Origin: Tetrahymena elliotti 4EA
Lineage: Eukaryota; Ciliophora; Oligohymenophorea; Hymenostomatida; Tetrahymenidae
DNA length: 64,000 nt
NCBI GenBank assembly: GCA_000231825.2
Contig: JH720294.1
Span: 629,158-693,157, forward strand
Reading direction: 5' to 3'
Shown here: positions 13,735-27,158 of the stretch, piece after piece
How positions within the stretch are numbered: position 1 is the first letter of the stretch
How the letters are laid out: each line of letters starts with the position of its first letter
Notes under the pieces: generated by a model
What the model saw: only the letters and a program-made list of their open reading frames with translations
Told to the model about the DNA's origin: nothing
Database searches by the model: none
Program-made: the position numbers and the translations under genes

Positions 13735-14277
13735 TCAATTATCAATTTTAATTTACACTTCGCTTTTCACTTTATGTACTTTTCCTGGATGATCTTTAGG
13801 AGTAGCGGTTTTGGTAAAATAAAATATTTCATCTGGTAATTATTACTTAGATATATTTTTTTGAGGCTTACTTGTATTCACATTTAAATCTTTGTACTCT
13901 TGATTAATAATTATTTATTATTCATTTTAATTAGTTGAGGTATTTTAATTTTGGCAAACTAAATATTGCTTTTTGATTACTCTTAAAAGTTGTTTGTATT
14001 CATGTTGACAACTTAATCTTTTCCTCTATTTAATTTTTTGAAACGGAGTTTTATATTTGTGTTGCTTACTACACCCGTAGTTTATTTTTTTAATGACTAT
14101 TATAAACATCTTTTTACAAAAATAAAATAATTATTAAAATTATTGGAGAGAAAACATTTTTTGACTCTTAACTAGATGAAATGTAAGTTTAACCATCTGC
14201 TTAATCCTCAACTGGAAGACATGGGGTAATTTATTTGATTTAACATTTATATTTTTCTGAATCTTAATTGTTGTCAT
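13735..14277 (-). CDS. Hypothetical 180-aa protein
   Basis: Uninterrupted minus-strand frame from ATG 14277 to TGA 13735-13737. It contains NYGCSKQHKYKTPF, RLSCQHEYKQLLRV and LPDEIFYFTKTATPKDHPGK, and is Lys/Gln-rich and basic. Two other frames also look coding nearby: upstream, one carrying ITPCLPVEDQADGQTYISSS, and downstream, one carrying LEDKDLILEDQQNEDELNQF. The real gene may therefore be longer and spliced, with this ORF using only part of it. No family is recognised. It lies only about 220 bp upstream-side of the gene C stop. Confidence 0.4.
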
Positions 14278-14499
14278 TCTTATTTGAGGTTTAATTGTAT
14301 ACTTAAAGACTATCAATATGTTAGTTACTTCTAGTCAAGTAGTTAATTGAATATGCTATTGTGGTATTATTTTTATTATTAATAAGTATATACATATTTT
14401 TACCTAATAAATAAGAATAAATTTATATAATGTAATTAAGTTTTTAGTCAATTATCTTTTTTTTATTGATATTTGAGATAAAATAGTAATTAATAATTA

Positions 14500-17400
14500 T
14501 CAAAAATATTCTATAGCCATTGGAAGAAGACTACTTCTAATGTGCTCCCTTTAGTTATAAATGTATTAAAGCATCTTTTCTTCACTGCTGAAGAATTTGA
14601 TGATATATTTTCCAGAAATAACTATATCTTGGAGCTCATCATACTCCTGAGTTTACTATTGCTAGTTTATTACTAAGACCAATAATTGAACATCTAAGTT
14701 ACTTAATAGTTAGCATAGTTAATTTATCAGATGAGTATTTTTAAATTATAATAATAGGTCAGTGATGTATATTAAAATTATTTGGTTCTATTTTTAGAGC
14801 TAAGACTATTTGTTCTTCTGCTTTTCTTTTTATTTTTTCAGTGTGAGATAAATATTGATTTTCTAATTAGTATTCAAGAGTAATTATTTAAGAGCAGCAT
14901 GAATTCCAAAATGAAATAATTATTCAGGGTCTAAATTTTTTTTGTTACTACTGTGAATAGGTTAAATATTTTCTTAAGCTTTCTTTTACCAATCATTTAA
15001 AGACAAATTTTGTGGTTAGTCTTCTTTATTTTATATAGGACTATTTTCATAAAAGTGAAAATTAGAATATTAGTCATAATTTTAGTTATCTAATTTATAA
15101 AAGTAGTTATTATTTTATTTATTTTAAATATGAAGTTAATCTGGTAAATTATTCAGTTAGGGTGGAGTGTCTTGTTAAAAACTCTCTTTATGAGGAAAGG
15201 TATCATTTATTAAATTTAGATATGTATTAAGTGAAGGTTATTTAGTGATTGTATCCGACTCACTTAAATGAAGGTTTTCATCTCCTTTCAGTTAATTAAT
15301 TTTAAAATTAAATATCTAAGTATTAGATTGATAATTATCTAATTTAAAAGATTTTTATAATTTTAAAGAATTCTCTATTTGAAATTTCGATTAATTATTT
15401 GTCTACTTGAGAGGAAAGTATTCTGATTATTATGGCTAAAAAGATTAAGCTTAGGTTTTACTATCTAAAAAGGTTGGAGATTCATCGTTATTTGATTCTA
15501 ACTAAGGTTTCTTTTTTGTCAAGAGATTAAAAGAGTTTTATGAATGGTTATTTAAATCAGCATTTATGTAAAAAGAATTTTCATTCGAAAAAGATATCTA
15601 GTTATTTTTATTGGGCTATTTTGATGAATTTTCAAAAAGTTTTTACTCGAATAGATTTTTATTCTATTTTTGATTGATTTCTTAAGTCTACTATTTAATA
15701 TTAAATCGATAACTTGACATGAGTGAAGTAACAGATTATTAAAGGATTTAGTTTTAGATTTTATTTGCCGATTAAAAGGTATTTTCAAAAGAAATAGGAG
15801 ATTCTAAATTTTATTTATTATTAGGACTGTGAAAAATTTCTTTTGGTTAAGTTTGAATTAAATTTTTATCTTCATAATTCATGTAAGAGTCATCTATGTT
15901 TTTAAAAATAGGTTTGTAAATCCATCCATTTTTATTCTGTTTGCTTAAATTGTTTCTCTATGAACATAAGTTTTTTGCATCACTATCTTAACCTTAATCC
16001 TAATTAAATAGATTTATATTGCTGTCAATCTCTTTTTAAATATGTTTTTAAAAGAAGGCTTAGAGTAACAGCTAAAGTAAATTAGGATAGGATTTAACAA
16101 TTTTAATAGATATTTGAGCCATAAGTTACTCATATAAATTGTCTGTAAAAGAGTAGCTAATTAACCCAAAAGAATCATCTCCTTTAAATAGAATTTCTTT
16201 GAGCATGTCTGAGCTTACTTTACAAACTTTTTCATTACTCCTTTTTTAGTGACAAGCAGATACTATCAAGGCATGAAAATTACAATTCTCTAATTTTTCA
16301 TAATTATCCTTAATTTCCTATAATTCATCAGATAATATATTGCTTTTAAGGAATATATTTGATAAAATATTTAGCGCTGCTATTTTTAAATGGGGGAAAT
16401 AATATCTACAGCCTTCCAAACAGTTTGTTAAAATTATGGCAGCTTATTTAAAGTTTTGTTTATCATACTGATACTGAGCCTAACCTAAAGCATAATACAT
16501 AAAAAATATATCTGAGCTAAATTCTAACTGAGATACTTTCTTTTAGTTTTTACACTTTCTTACCTTATAAAAGGAAAATAATTTTTCCTTTTTGTTTTAC
16601 ATGTGCTACAATTAAACCTGGCTCAATAAATGTGCTTTTATTGTTATTTTTTAGTTTGATTTTTTGAGTACGAAACTACTTTTTTAAAGAACTATCTCAT
16701 TTTAAGAAGGTTTAAAATATTTATTTTTAAATAACGATTCTTTTCTTTTCTAACAAGTTTATTCATTCTAAGATTCTTCTTATATTTACTATTTTGGAGG
16801 AGAAGTAATTTTTCCTACTAATTGAGATTAATTTGAGAAGTGGTTATCATTATCATAACCATTATTAACTTATTCTAATTCCTTTAAGTCTCTTTATTAA
16901 ATGGCGTTTTTTTTAATTATTTACTTCTTGATAGGAGACATTAAAATTTATGAGGCATTTGCTTCACTAATTTACTTTGTGTAAGCAGTCAATTTACTCT
17001 AAAGATATTGAGATTCTTCAGAATTTTAGAAAAACAAACTATTCTAAAGAGCTAAAACTTTATCAGCAAAGTTTTAATATGTTTATTACTTTTCTGTATT
17101 AGCCTCGTTTGCATCTTGATACTTTTCATGATTTTTTATATAAAGAATGCTTATTTTTTTGAGAATTTCTTCTACGTTTTTCATGTCCTTTGATTTAAAA
17201 GAAGAAATCAAAATAGGATAATAATTATACATGTCTCTTTTGTATGAAAATGGCAACAGTGTTTTACTTATTATGGCATTTTCTTTAGTAAATTCTGAGA
17301 AAATATCATCTAATCCTGAGTTATAATTTAAGAAACCTGAAAGGGATTTCAGCAAGTTTAATTTCCTATGAAATAAATTCCAGTAGAGCTACTCATCATT

Positions 17401-20035
17401 CTAGCTGCCATATTAATGATCATGTTTAACTTCCTTATCTTATTTTTAATCAGATTTTAGAAAATTTTATTCTTAGTTATTATTATTTTATATGCTGTTA
17501 CGATCTTGCTATTTATTGTTATTTTCAAAGTTAGTTAGGTTAAATATCGTAGTTAGTCTGTCAATCTTTTCTATATTTTTTTGTATTGTGTCTCTGTGAT
17601 CATATACCTTTAGTTCATATTTTGCAAATACTACAGCTTTTTGAAAATTTTCGACTGCTTCTTAAAATCTGCTACTCTTGTAATGTATTACTCCAATATT
17701 ATTATAGCAAACACCTAATGCTCTGTAGTTACAGAATTTTTCAAAAAATTAAACTTGCATGTTAAGATTAAGTAAAGAAGTGCTTTCATTTTGTTTTAAT
17801 ATATTCTAGTTGGTGAATTTAAGTATTCTAAATAAATTTTAGAAGCTATTTAATAGCTCTTACGTATCACTAGAAAGACATATTTCATCAAAATCAGAAT
17901 CTATGTTAAATTCAATCTGAACTTAATTTTCCATTTCTAAAATAGAAGCATCAGATTAGAAGGTATCTTTACTACCTTTTTTATCATTTTTTGCATTGGG
18001 AGGAATTAAATTATTATTTTAAATTGATTGTTTTTTTATTTTAATTTATTTAAGGATATTAGTTAAGTGTACAATAGGGTGAATAAGTAATTACCCAAGA
18101 ATTATAGAATAGTAAAATTAAACGAAGATTGATAATATAAGTAAACCCCAGCACAAACTGCTAAATATTTTATTATAATACTTTATTTTATTTTAAAGGT
18201 CATCAGAATATTATGTCATCTTCTCTTTGGTAAGTACATCTAAAAAAATAAAAGCTCCTTTTAACTCAAATTTTTTGTAAGGCTTACCTTTCTTTAAGAA
18301 CTCTTAGCTAGGAATCTTATTAATCATTGTAATTAGATTTTGAATTACAAAGCACTCTGTCCCATTTCTATTGTATGTGAATGTAGTCTGTAACTACTCT
18401 GGTTTCACTTTAAAATCTTTAATTGAGTTTTACCTACCTAGTACAAATTGAGACATCTTACTGATGTTTTCTAGAAAAATCTTAGCCTAATTTTAATCTT
18501 ACAAGTAATCAGTTTCTGCTTATTGAACTCTTAAAATTTGGTCTCTTTTAAGTTGGATTAAAGAGTTATAAGTTGGATTAAAGAGTTATAAATGATAGTT
18601 AATTTTTATGGGTCCAAAAAAACTTGAAATTTAGAGTTCTATCCAAAGTTTTGAAAATATTAATGAGTCTGAGTTAAATCTAATGAAATACATAAAAGAG
18701 AATATATTTCTTTTAAAGAATTAGGATCATTGTTTGGGTATCTCAATCTCCTTTAACAAAATAAACTTACTCGATGAGGACTTGCATTCGTATAAAATAT
18801 CTAAGGGTCAAATAAAAGCATTGATACATTTTCCATAGTTGGTTTGTAATAATATCTACATCTTAAATCTAATTTATATGTTCCTACATAAGGGCATCCA
18901 GGAGGTATTACATATGATTCATATGTTGTATTTAAGCCAGTCATTAAATTTAAACCGTCATAATCATGAACATTAAATATATCTTTAATTTATAGCCACA
19001 TACTCTTTTACTATGAATTATCAAATTTTATGGCTTTCCATATAGATTCAATTCTTACAACTCTATCCATTTCTCTCATCTATATTTCATCTAAATCTTC
19101 TAAATGACTCTTATTAACATGATGCCTAAGTTATCAAAATAAAAAATAAAAAAAATTATTCAATCAAAAAAAATAATGGTAAAGTAAAAATTAATATATT
19201 ATTTAAGAAATTAGGTATCTGAATTACTAAAAAATAAAAATAAAAAATAGCCTTTTTAGCGTAGGAATATTTGTATTTGATACATTCATTCATTCGTTTT
19301 TTTTTGTTTTTTTGATTATCTGGCTATTCACTAAAATAAAAATTTTCTTACTACATAAATTTTTATGAAATTACATTCATTCAATAAAACAAAATTTTGT
19401 TATTTTATTATGTTTTTGTTAGTAAATCAAACAAAAATAATTAATTAAGCATTTCTTTTTTTTGAATATTAATCGCATATTATTTAGTAATAAACTGGTT
19501 AAATCATAAAGTAGATTTAATAATAATGAATGAATAATTAAGCAAATAGTATATATTTTTAAATAAAACAAATTTTAAATTACCATGCACTTGTTAAGAT
19601 TGGGTTTCTCTTGAACATATCCAAGACAGTCTTATTTTCTTATTCATAGTATGCCCTATTTACATTCTGGATTGCAGGAATATATTTAGGATTTTTGATA
19701 ATAATATCCTATATATTTTTACCAATAAATTCAGTCAATAGGGTTATCTACCAAGGAAGCTTTTAAACTTAAGAGTTCAATTAGGAAACAACAGCTTAAT
19801 TTTACTACATAGAACTTTATATTTAGTCTTAAAATAGCTTAGAAGCAAACTAATTGATTTAATCCACACATATATTTTAAGAAATCTCAATGCTAGCAAG
19901 AGCTGAGAAGGTCATAACAATAGTAGGCAATAGAATTACAAAAACAATTACCAATTAAGTAAAATTTTTTGAAATGTTTTCTTTGATTCTTAGAAGAAAA
20001 TTTTACGCCTTTTTTTGGCTATTCTCTTCTTCCAT
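14500..20035 (-). pseudogene. Array gene C: Cache-like/TPR/vWA-like protein, broken by a 20-bp tandem duplication
   Basis: Exon 1 is 19584-20035 (ATG at 20035, MEEENSQKKAQ); the intron is 19126-19583; exon 2 is 14500-19125. It has every domain of the family: helix LVIVFVILLPTIVMTFSALA, DLRCRYYY, second helix LCWGLLILSIFVQFYY, TPR (GVCYNNIGVIHY), and a vWA-like end IILIYITD...LVLVINQ...EEKMLQYIY. A 20-bp unit occurs twice in tandem at 18551-18590 and is single in gene E. It shifts the frame, so translation stops at TGA 18405-18407 after 390 codons. Removing 20 bp gives 1,685 aa in one frame. It is either a young pseudogene or an assembly error, because the paralogous spot in E touches the assembly gap. 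Otherwise near-identical to E. Confidence 0.75.
18551..18590. repeat. 20-bp perfect tandem duplication inside gene C
   Basis: Unit agttggattaaagagttata at 18551-18570 is repeated at 18571-18590. The matching site in gene E (about 32730-32750) has one unit. Twenty is not a multiple of three, so it alone accounts for the frame mismatch between the two halves of gene C exon 2. Confidence 0.9.
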
Positions 20036-20679
20036 TTTGCCTTCTTTATTTCTTACTTTGTAATTATTCTATAGAATATATAAAAAAGGTTAACTAATTA
20101 ATTTTTTTAGCTGTAAAGATTATTAAATTAGTAAAAACACATAACAAACTTGAAAATTGTTTGTTCAAAGTCTTTCATTAATTTTAATAGAAAATTGAAC
20201 AAAAATAACAAATGCCTTCAGTAAAATTTTATTTTTTATATTCAATAACATTAAGTCAAATCAGAAATTTATTCTAATTTTACAAAGATCGTTTACACTT
20301 TCAAAAATAAGAGAAAATGAATTTTAATATTTCTTAAAAATAAACCACTCATTTTTGAAATAAAATGTAACTTTTATTTTCAAAAACTTACTGTTTTCAT
20401 ATTGAATTTACTTAGAATGAATAGTGTCACTCACCTCAATAAGCTTTACAATTTTTTTTGATCCATTGGAGATAAATTGATACAAAATAATTAAATTCAA
20501 TTTAAATGTTTAAAAATCTAACTTTAAACTTTCATTTCAGCCTTATTACTATATTTGTTTTAAAATTATTTTATAATCAAATTGCCCTTAATTAATGCAA
20601 TTCAATTAACTTGCTCTCTTTAAAAAAAAGATAATGATAAATTGAGATAGAATATAAATGATGTATTTATTTGAAACAT

Positions 20680-20880
20680 TTCTATTTGTGTTTTGTAGTA
20701 GAAATAAAATATTTTATTTTCAATGTAAAGAAGTAAATTTTATTCATCTTTAAAAAAGATATGAACTTGTTTTCCTATCTTTATTTTATCTGGAAATTCA
20801 GGATATTTATTTAAAGATTATGAATGATTCTGCAAGATCATCAATAGATCAATATTTAAATTGAAATTAAATTATGTATT
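20680..20880 (-). pseudogene. Partial copy of gene D's 3' end
   Basis: Minus-strand frame reads DLLMILQNHSQSLNKYPEF, KIKIGKQVHIFFKDEQNLLL, closely matching the end of gene D (ELLILLQNHSQQLDEYSEF, LKIGKQVIMFFKDEQNLLL), then decays. The flanking 3' sequence (atttgtgttttgt) is also repeated at about 20890-20925. The unit is therefore a tandem duplication of roughly 200 bp of the gene D 3' end. Confidence 0.7.
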
Positions 20881-20945
20881 TTTTAACAATTTATTTATTT
20901 GTGTTTTGTGTTAGATACAAAAGATTAAACAAACCATAAAGATTT

Positions 20946-23900
20946 TCAAAAATATTCAATCATCATAGGATAAAAATTATTTTAAACATGCTCTCTATTA
21001 TTATAAATATAGAGAAGCAAATTTTGTTCATCTTTAAAAAACATAATAACTTGTTTTCCTATCTTTAATATATCTTGAAATTCAGAATATTCATCTAACT
21101 ATTATGAATGGTTCTGCAAGAGAATTAATAATTCAATATCAAAATTGAATAAAAACAAAGATAGATCATTCAATAATTTCCTATTTTAAAAGTGTAACTC
21201 CATGTCTGTTGCATAAATAATAAACTTTTGATTGTTTTTAGAAATTTTGAGCTCCTTATTTTTCTACATGCTTTTGTGCATCTATAGGTAGCAACTTATT
21301 TTAATGTTTGAATTTAAAATAAACTATTTCAATACTGCCTAAATTCCTTGATGAAAAATATATTCAGAACTATATTTTAAATTTTAATTCCTTTTTTTTT
21401 CTACTGCTTTCTAAATTTTTACTATATTTTCTTTCAATTCAAGAATTGAATCAGGAATATCTTTCATGGCATGGCTTGCATTGCTATTTATTTATTAACT
21501 ATTGTAGTTGTTTTTGTGATCTAAAGCCTCTCCATATTAAATTTAATTCTACATTTATTTATTTTCCTTTATATTTCGATTTTCTTCTTCAAGACAGCAT
21601 TTACTTTCTTATGCTTAAAAAATTAATTTTTGCTCTTTTTTCTTGAGCTCTTGATTTTTAATGTCATCATCAAAAAATTAAAGCACATTTTTGTTCTTTA
21701 ATTACTATTTTAAATATTGTTTGATATGATTTTATCGCGATTCGTTCCTATTTTAATTTATTATTTTATGCTATTGAGAATCTTACTCTTTGCTAATTTA
21801 CCTTGTAGAGTAATAGACATTTAAGGTTTCTTCGTTTTTAATATCAATTGAAGAGTCTTTTTTTAAAAAATTACAACTCGAAGTATTTGCATGGAGTACT
21901 TACAAATAAAAATTTTTATTTAAATCTTTTGGTGTTTTTGAGAAAATCTCAGAGCTTTTATCTTCTGAATAATTTGCTGTTTTTTAGAAGATTTCTGAGC
22001 TTTTATCTTCTATAGTTTTTGAATTTTCTAAATAATTTTCTCTCTTCAAAAAATGATCTTGATTCTTTTCATTTTATTCATTAAAATGTTAAATTTTATT
22101 GGAACTTTTTTTATTAATTGATTTAATTGAAAAATAGTTTGAATGCTGATTACATGATAAAGGTTTCTCAATTATTTTATTTTATTTTAATTATTATTAA
22201 AATGTATTCATTTCTATTGAACAATCATTTTTTTATTGTTACCTTTAATGAAATGGATTATAGAGGAATTAAAGTATTCGATCTACAATAAAAGTATTTG
22301 ATTTAAGGGTTTTTAAAGATGCTAATGCTATGATTTACTCAAAAATTAAATCCTAATTTGAATACTTTATTAATCCAAAAACATCATATTCTTTATGAAG
22401 TATACAATTGAGTAAATCTTTACACATTTGATACACTTTTTTCTTATTATTTTTTTTAGAGCTTGAAGATATCACATAAATATGATAATTGATAAGTTAA
22501 GATTTCTCATAAGAATTCTTCTGCACTTCTAAATTTTCTTGTTAACTCCCATTAATATTAAATATACTTGATAATTTATTTAAAGCTTGTAATTTCAGAT
22601 GAGGTAAATAGTATCTGCATTTTTCAAAGCAGTTAGTCAAAACTGTAGCGGCATTATAATAATTGTTAAGATAAATTTAGTATGAAGATTAGCTTAAAGC
22701 ATAATATTAAAAGTAAATATCAGAATTAAATTCATATTCTTAAGTCTTATTGTTATTTTAAGTTTTTCTAATTTCATAAAAAGTAGATTTTTATATGAGT
22801 TTTTACACACTTGCCTATTCTTATTCAATTTGGTTACTTTATGAGAGCTAAATATTAGACTTTTCATTAATATCAAATAAATTAGTATTTTATAATTAAA
22901 GGCATTATTTTTGATGGAGATGTTCATAGTTCGGGGATTCTTAGCTTTTTTAATTATTTTTTATTTTAGAAAAGCAATTTACTTAATCAATTTCTCTTTT
23001 AAAAATAGAATTTGTTTTAGGTTTCATCTAGATTGAATCTATATTTGCAAAAAAAGTCTCTTCAGAATTAAATTATTTATTTTCCTTATTTTTTTATTAA
23101 TTATTAAACTTTTTGCTTTCTTGTAAATTATTTTCTGGGTTTTTAATTATTTTTTATTTTTTTTACTTTTAGGTAGGCTCTAACAGAATTTTATCATCTA
23201 CTTATTGTTTATTTTACTAAAATATTTCATCTTTTGTTAAATATTTATTATTTTTTATCATTTATTAAAAGAAATTAAAGCTTGATCGATGATTTTGTAA
23301 TATTTTTATTGAGCTTTATCTCTTGAGATTAAAGCTTTTTTATGTTTTATTTCTTTAATTCACAATTTTATCAGATTTTTTTAAGTATAAATCACTCACC
23401 ATTTATAGAATATGACTAACACTTGAAAACTCATTTGAATTAAAAAACCCCATCAAAATAGCATTATACATAAGCATCTCTCTTTTGTTTGACTGAGGTA
23501 AAAACTGCTTGCATAAATATAACAATTCTGAAGCAAATTCTTAAAATATATCCCACAAGCCTGGTTATTATCTTAAAAAAGGAATCAAAACTTTGAGTAG
23601 ATTAAATTTTCTGTTAAATAAATTCTAGTAGAGCTACAAAATGTCTGAGCAATTATAACTTTCCTCTCTTTCTTTGTTAAAGTTTAAATAATCAAAATAA
23701 CTATTACTCAAGCTTGGATTTTATTAATTAAAAAATAAAGCGCTATGCTAATTTTTATTAAAATATATTGCGTTTTGATGGGAATAGACATCCAGTTCAT
23801 AATTAGCATAAATCACAGCTTTTTAAAAATTTTTTATTGACTCTAAATATCTATTATTATTATAATGAATTACAGCTATATTATTATAGCAAACTCCTAG

Positions 23901-25994
23901 TGAGCGATAATTTTTAATCTTTTCAAAGTGCTAAACCTATCTGATTAAATTCAATAATTTAGTACTTTCATCCTGATTAAAAAAAGTTTTATTAATAAAT
24001 GATAAAAATTCAAACATATTTTTAAAAATATGAAGTAATTCTTGTGTATCTTTTGAAAAGCAGACTCCTTCAAAATCTTAATTAATATCTAAGTTGATTT
24101 AAATCTCATTTTCTGAGTTTTTCTTACTATTATTTTCGTTCATAAAATATTGTTTTTGATTTTATTGAGAGGAGATTTTGTTTGGAGTTTATTCAAAAGA
24201 TTACTTCTACTAAATATCTTGTTTTTTATCCTATTATGCACTTGTGAATTTAATATTTTTAAGAACGTATGTCAAATGTGTAATAGGATACAAAATTTGA
24301 AAACCTAAGTTCAAAGAATAATAAAGCTGAAATCCAAGTGCTAGTATTAAAATACTTACAGATAAATACTTAATTATTTTACTATAATTTGTGATTGAAT
24401 TCTTTAGATTTTCTGAATATTGAGCCATTTTTTATTTGGAAATTATGTCTAAAAAAATAAAAACGCTTTTAAGCTAAAACTTTTTGGTAGAATTAATTAA
24501 TTTTTATTGCTCAAATTTAGGTACTTTATCTATCACTGTAATGAGATTTTAAGAGACTACGCATTCGGTTCCATTCCTATTATATTAAAATACTTTTTAC
24601 GCTTATTCTAAGTTGAATTTAAAATTGTTTATGGAATCTTAGCTATCCAATATGAATTAGGACATTTAATGTATGCCTTTTAAAAAAGCTTCTGATTGAT
24701 TTTTATCTTACAAATATCTAAGTTCTAGCTGATCCAAAGTAATCATTTCTTTACTTATCATTTATTATGAATCATAAGCCACTGTTAATTATCTTGGGTC
24801 TATAACTATTTGTGCAATAGAATTAGATCCAAAATTTTGAAAGTAGTTAGATATTTAGGTTAAATTTAAAGTGATGCATAGTAGCGAATATAAATCACCT
24901 TCAGAACTCAAATTCCCACTTTAAAATTGCAACCTTCTTTAACAAAAGATGCTACCTAATTGTGGTTATAAACTATTGTAAATAAGTTATGGATCAAATA
25001 TTGCTATTGAAATATTATGTATAGATGGTTCATAGTAAAATCTACATCTAACATCAAACTTATATTTTCCTATGAAAGAACATCCTTTTGGAATGTCATA
25101 ATTCTAAAAAGTTGTGTTTCTGCCAGCCATGTAAAGTAATCCCCCTTCATGTAACCCTAACTAAATATGATCTATCTTCAAAGATCTTTAGTTATGATTT
25201 TGATTCTCATACTTAATAGCTTTCCAGATAGAATCTAATCTGACTGCATTATTTAATTACTATATTTAAATTTTGCTTAGGTCCTCCAAATAACTAGAAT
25301 TAATCTAATGCCTGATTTGATAATAAAAATTATTAATTTCTTTTATGTTTTTTTTTAAATATATTCAATAAATATATGAATCACATTTTAATACTGTCTG
25401 AATTGAAAAAATTAATTATTAAGTTTTTTTAGTTTGAAAAAATGTTTAACTATAAAATGAAATTAAAAAAGTTAAGTTTATCTTGGATAGAAATGATGAT
25501 TAACTAACTTTATTTATTAATACATTATATTTATAAAGGCTAGATTACCAAATACTAACTTGAATCAGATTCTTCTAAAACATTTACATTATCTATACAT
25601 TTTCATCATCATTATAAGCTCTATCTGCATTAAGTATAGGCGAAATATGCTTCTCATTCTTTACAACAAATCCTTAAATTACATTTCCTTGAAATTCATT
25701 TAAGATATTAATTTGCCAAGCTATTTTTTGAATCTAAGAATTAAGCTAAAAGACTATTCCATAATTTTATATTTTTGAGCTCTGAATCTAATCTTAGAAC
25801 AACTACTCAGCAAATTCATCTACTATGCTTTACGTGATTAATTATGATATTTCTAGTATTACAAAAGTTAAGAAAAAGCATAATATGGAAGGAAGTAGCA
25901 TCAAAAAGATAATTGTTAAGTAAGTTTAATTAGAATTATAAAAACGCATTGATCTTTTCAGACAATTCATTTTTTAAAGCTGTTTATCTTTCAT
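20946..25994 (-). CDS. Array gene D: Cache-like/TPR/vWA-like transmembrane protein
   Basis: Intact member of 1,603 aa. Exon 1 is 25549-25994 (ATG 25994, MKDKQLQKMN), the intron is 25312-25548, and exon 2 is 20946-25311; lengths sum to a multiple of three. Seen: first helix LTIIFLMLLPSILCFFLTFV, Cache-like region with the variant DVRCRFYY, the FCQRR motif shared by the family, second helix ILILALGFQLYYSLNLGF followed by PITHLTYVLKNIK, TPR, a long low-complexity tail, and the terminal vWA-like module ending IEYF. It diverges from C and E over most of its length, so it is not part of their recent duplication. Its 5' side faces the divergently transcribed TPR gene at 27159. Role inferred as membrane sensor. 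Confidence 0.85.
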
Positions 25995-27158
25995 TTGATT
26001 GTTTCAAGTGTTCTACTTTTTATCTCGTTTCTTCTACTTTAATTATTAATATTAGTATAGTAATTCTTTTATTTCCTTCAAATTACAATACTAATTCAAA
26101 AGAAAACTACTTATAAAATCGAAAATAACATTATTTAATTTAGTGTTAAAGCAATTTTTATGCTTGCCTTTTATTGATTTTTAGAGTGTTATATAATTAA
26201 TTTAATTCATTTAACTAATTCACAGCATTCAGTCATAAAGCTCCTTTAATATAAAAATAAATAATTAATCTTAATTTATTTAATACTTCAATTTTTTCAA
26301 AAAAAAAAAACAAGTTTTAAAAAATATTTTATCAACTTTAACTTTCTTTTCTTTTTTAAAGTTTTTATTTTAACTTATTAAATTATTTTAATTTATTTTC
26401 AGGAAGAGTTTCAATTATACTTAAATTTGCATAAAGTAAAAAAAGACCTTGCAAAATTAAAATAATATCATATTTTAAATTCCAATTTTTTTTTCTCTTC
26501 TATCAAAAAGAAATAAGAGAAAGATTAATAAAAATTATTGATAAATTAAATAAGGTTTTTTAGTGAATTTGTAAAACATAATTATATCATTATGATATCA
26601 TTTAAATTAAATTAAATCAAATCAAATGTTAAATGTTAGAAAAATGATTTGATGCTAATTGATATTTTCTTTGTTTAAAGTAACAAATTTTTTACAAATT
26701 ATTTATCATTAGACCATCCTAGAATAGAAAAATATAATATTTATTTCTCCATTTTTTTAAGTTACTTATAACAACTTTACTTTAAAAGAAAAAGAAGGAC
26801 ATATTATAAATTGATAAAATGATTAATTAAATAATTTTGTTTCATCAATCAACAGTTCTGTTTTAAGATATTTTATTGTAAAACATAAAATTATATTTAC
26901 TTGCGATATAACTTTTATTAACATTAAATCAAATCAAAAACTAAAAAATTATTAGGTGTTCATTAATGAATTTTTTTATTTTAAGAAGCTAGCTAATCTT
27001 TTATTTATTAATCCATTTTTTTTAATCCTAAGTAAGTATGATAAAAAATTTTGTTGGGAAATGAATGTGTTTGTATTACTAAATTACCTTTTGATTTTCT
27101 ATCCATCTGTTTTTAATGAATTATTTATATAAAAAAAACTAATATTTATTTTTAAATT
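25995..27158. other. Intergenic between divergent gene D and the plus-strand TPR gene
   Basis: About 1.16 kb of A+T-rich sequence with homopolymer runs. It should hold both promoters. I see no coding frame and no recognisable element. Confidence 0.5.
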
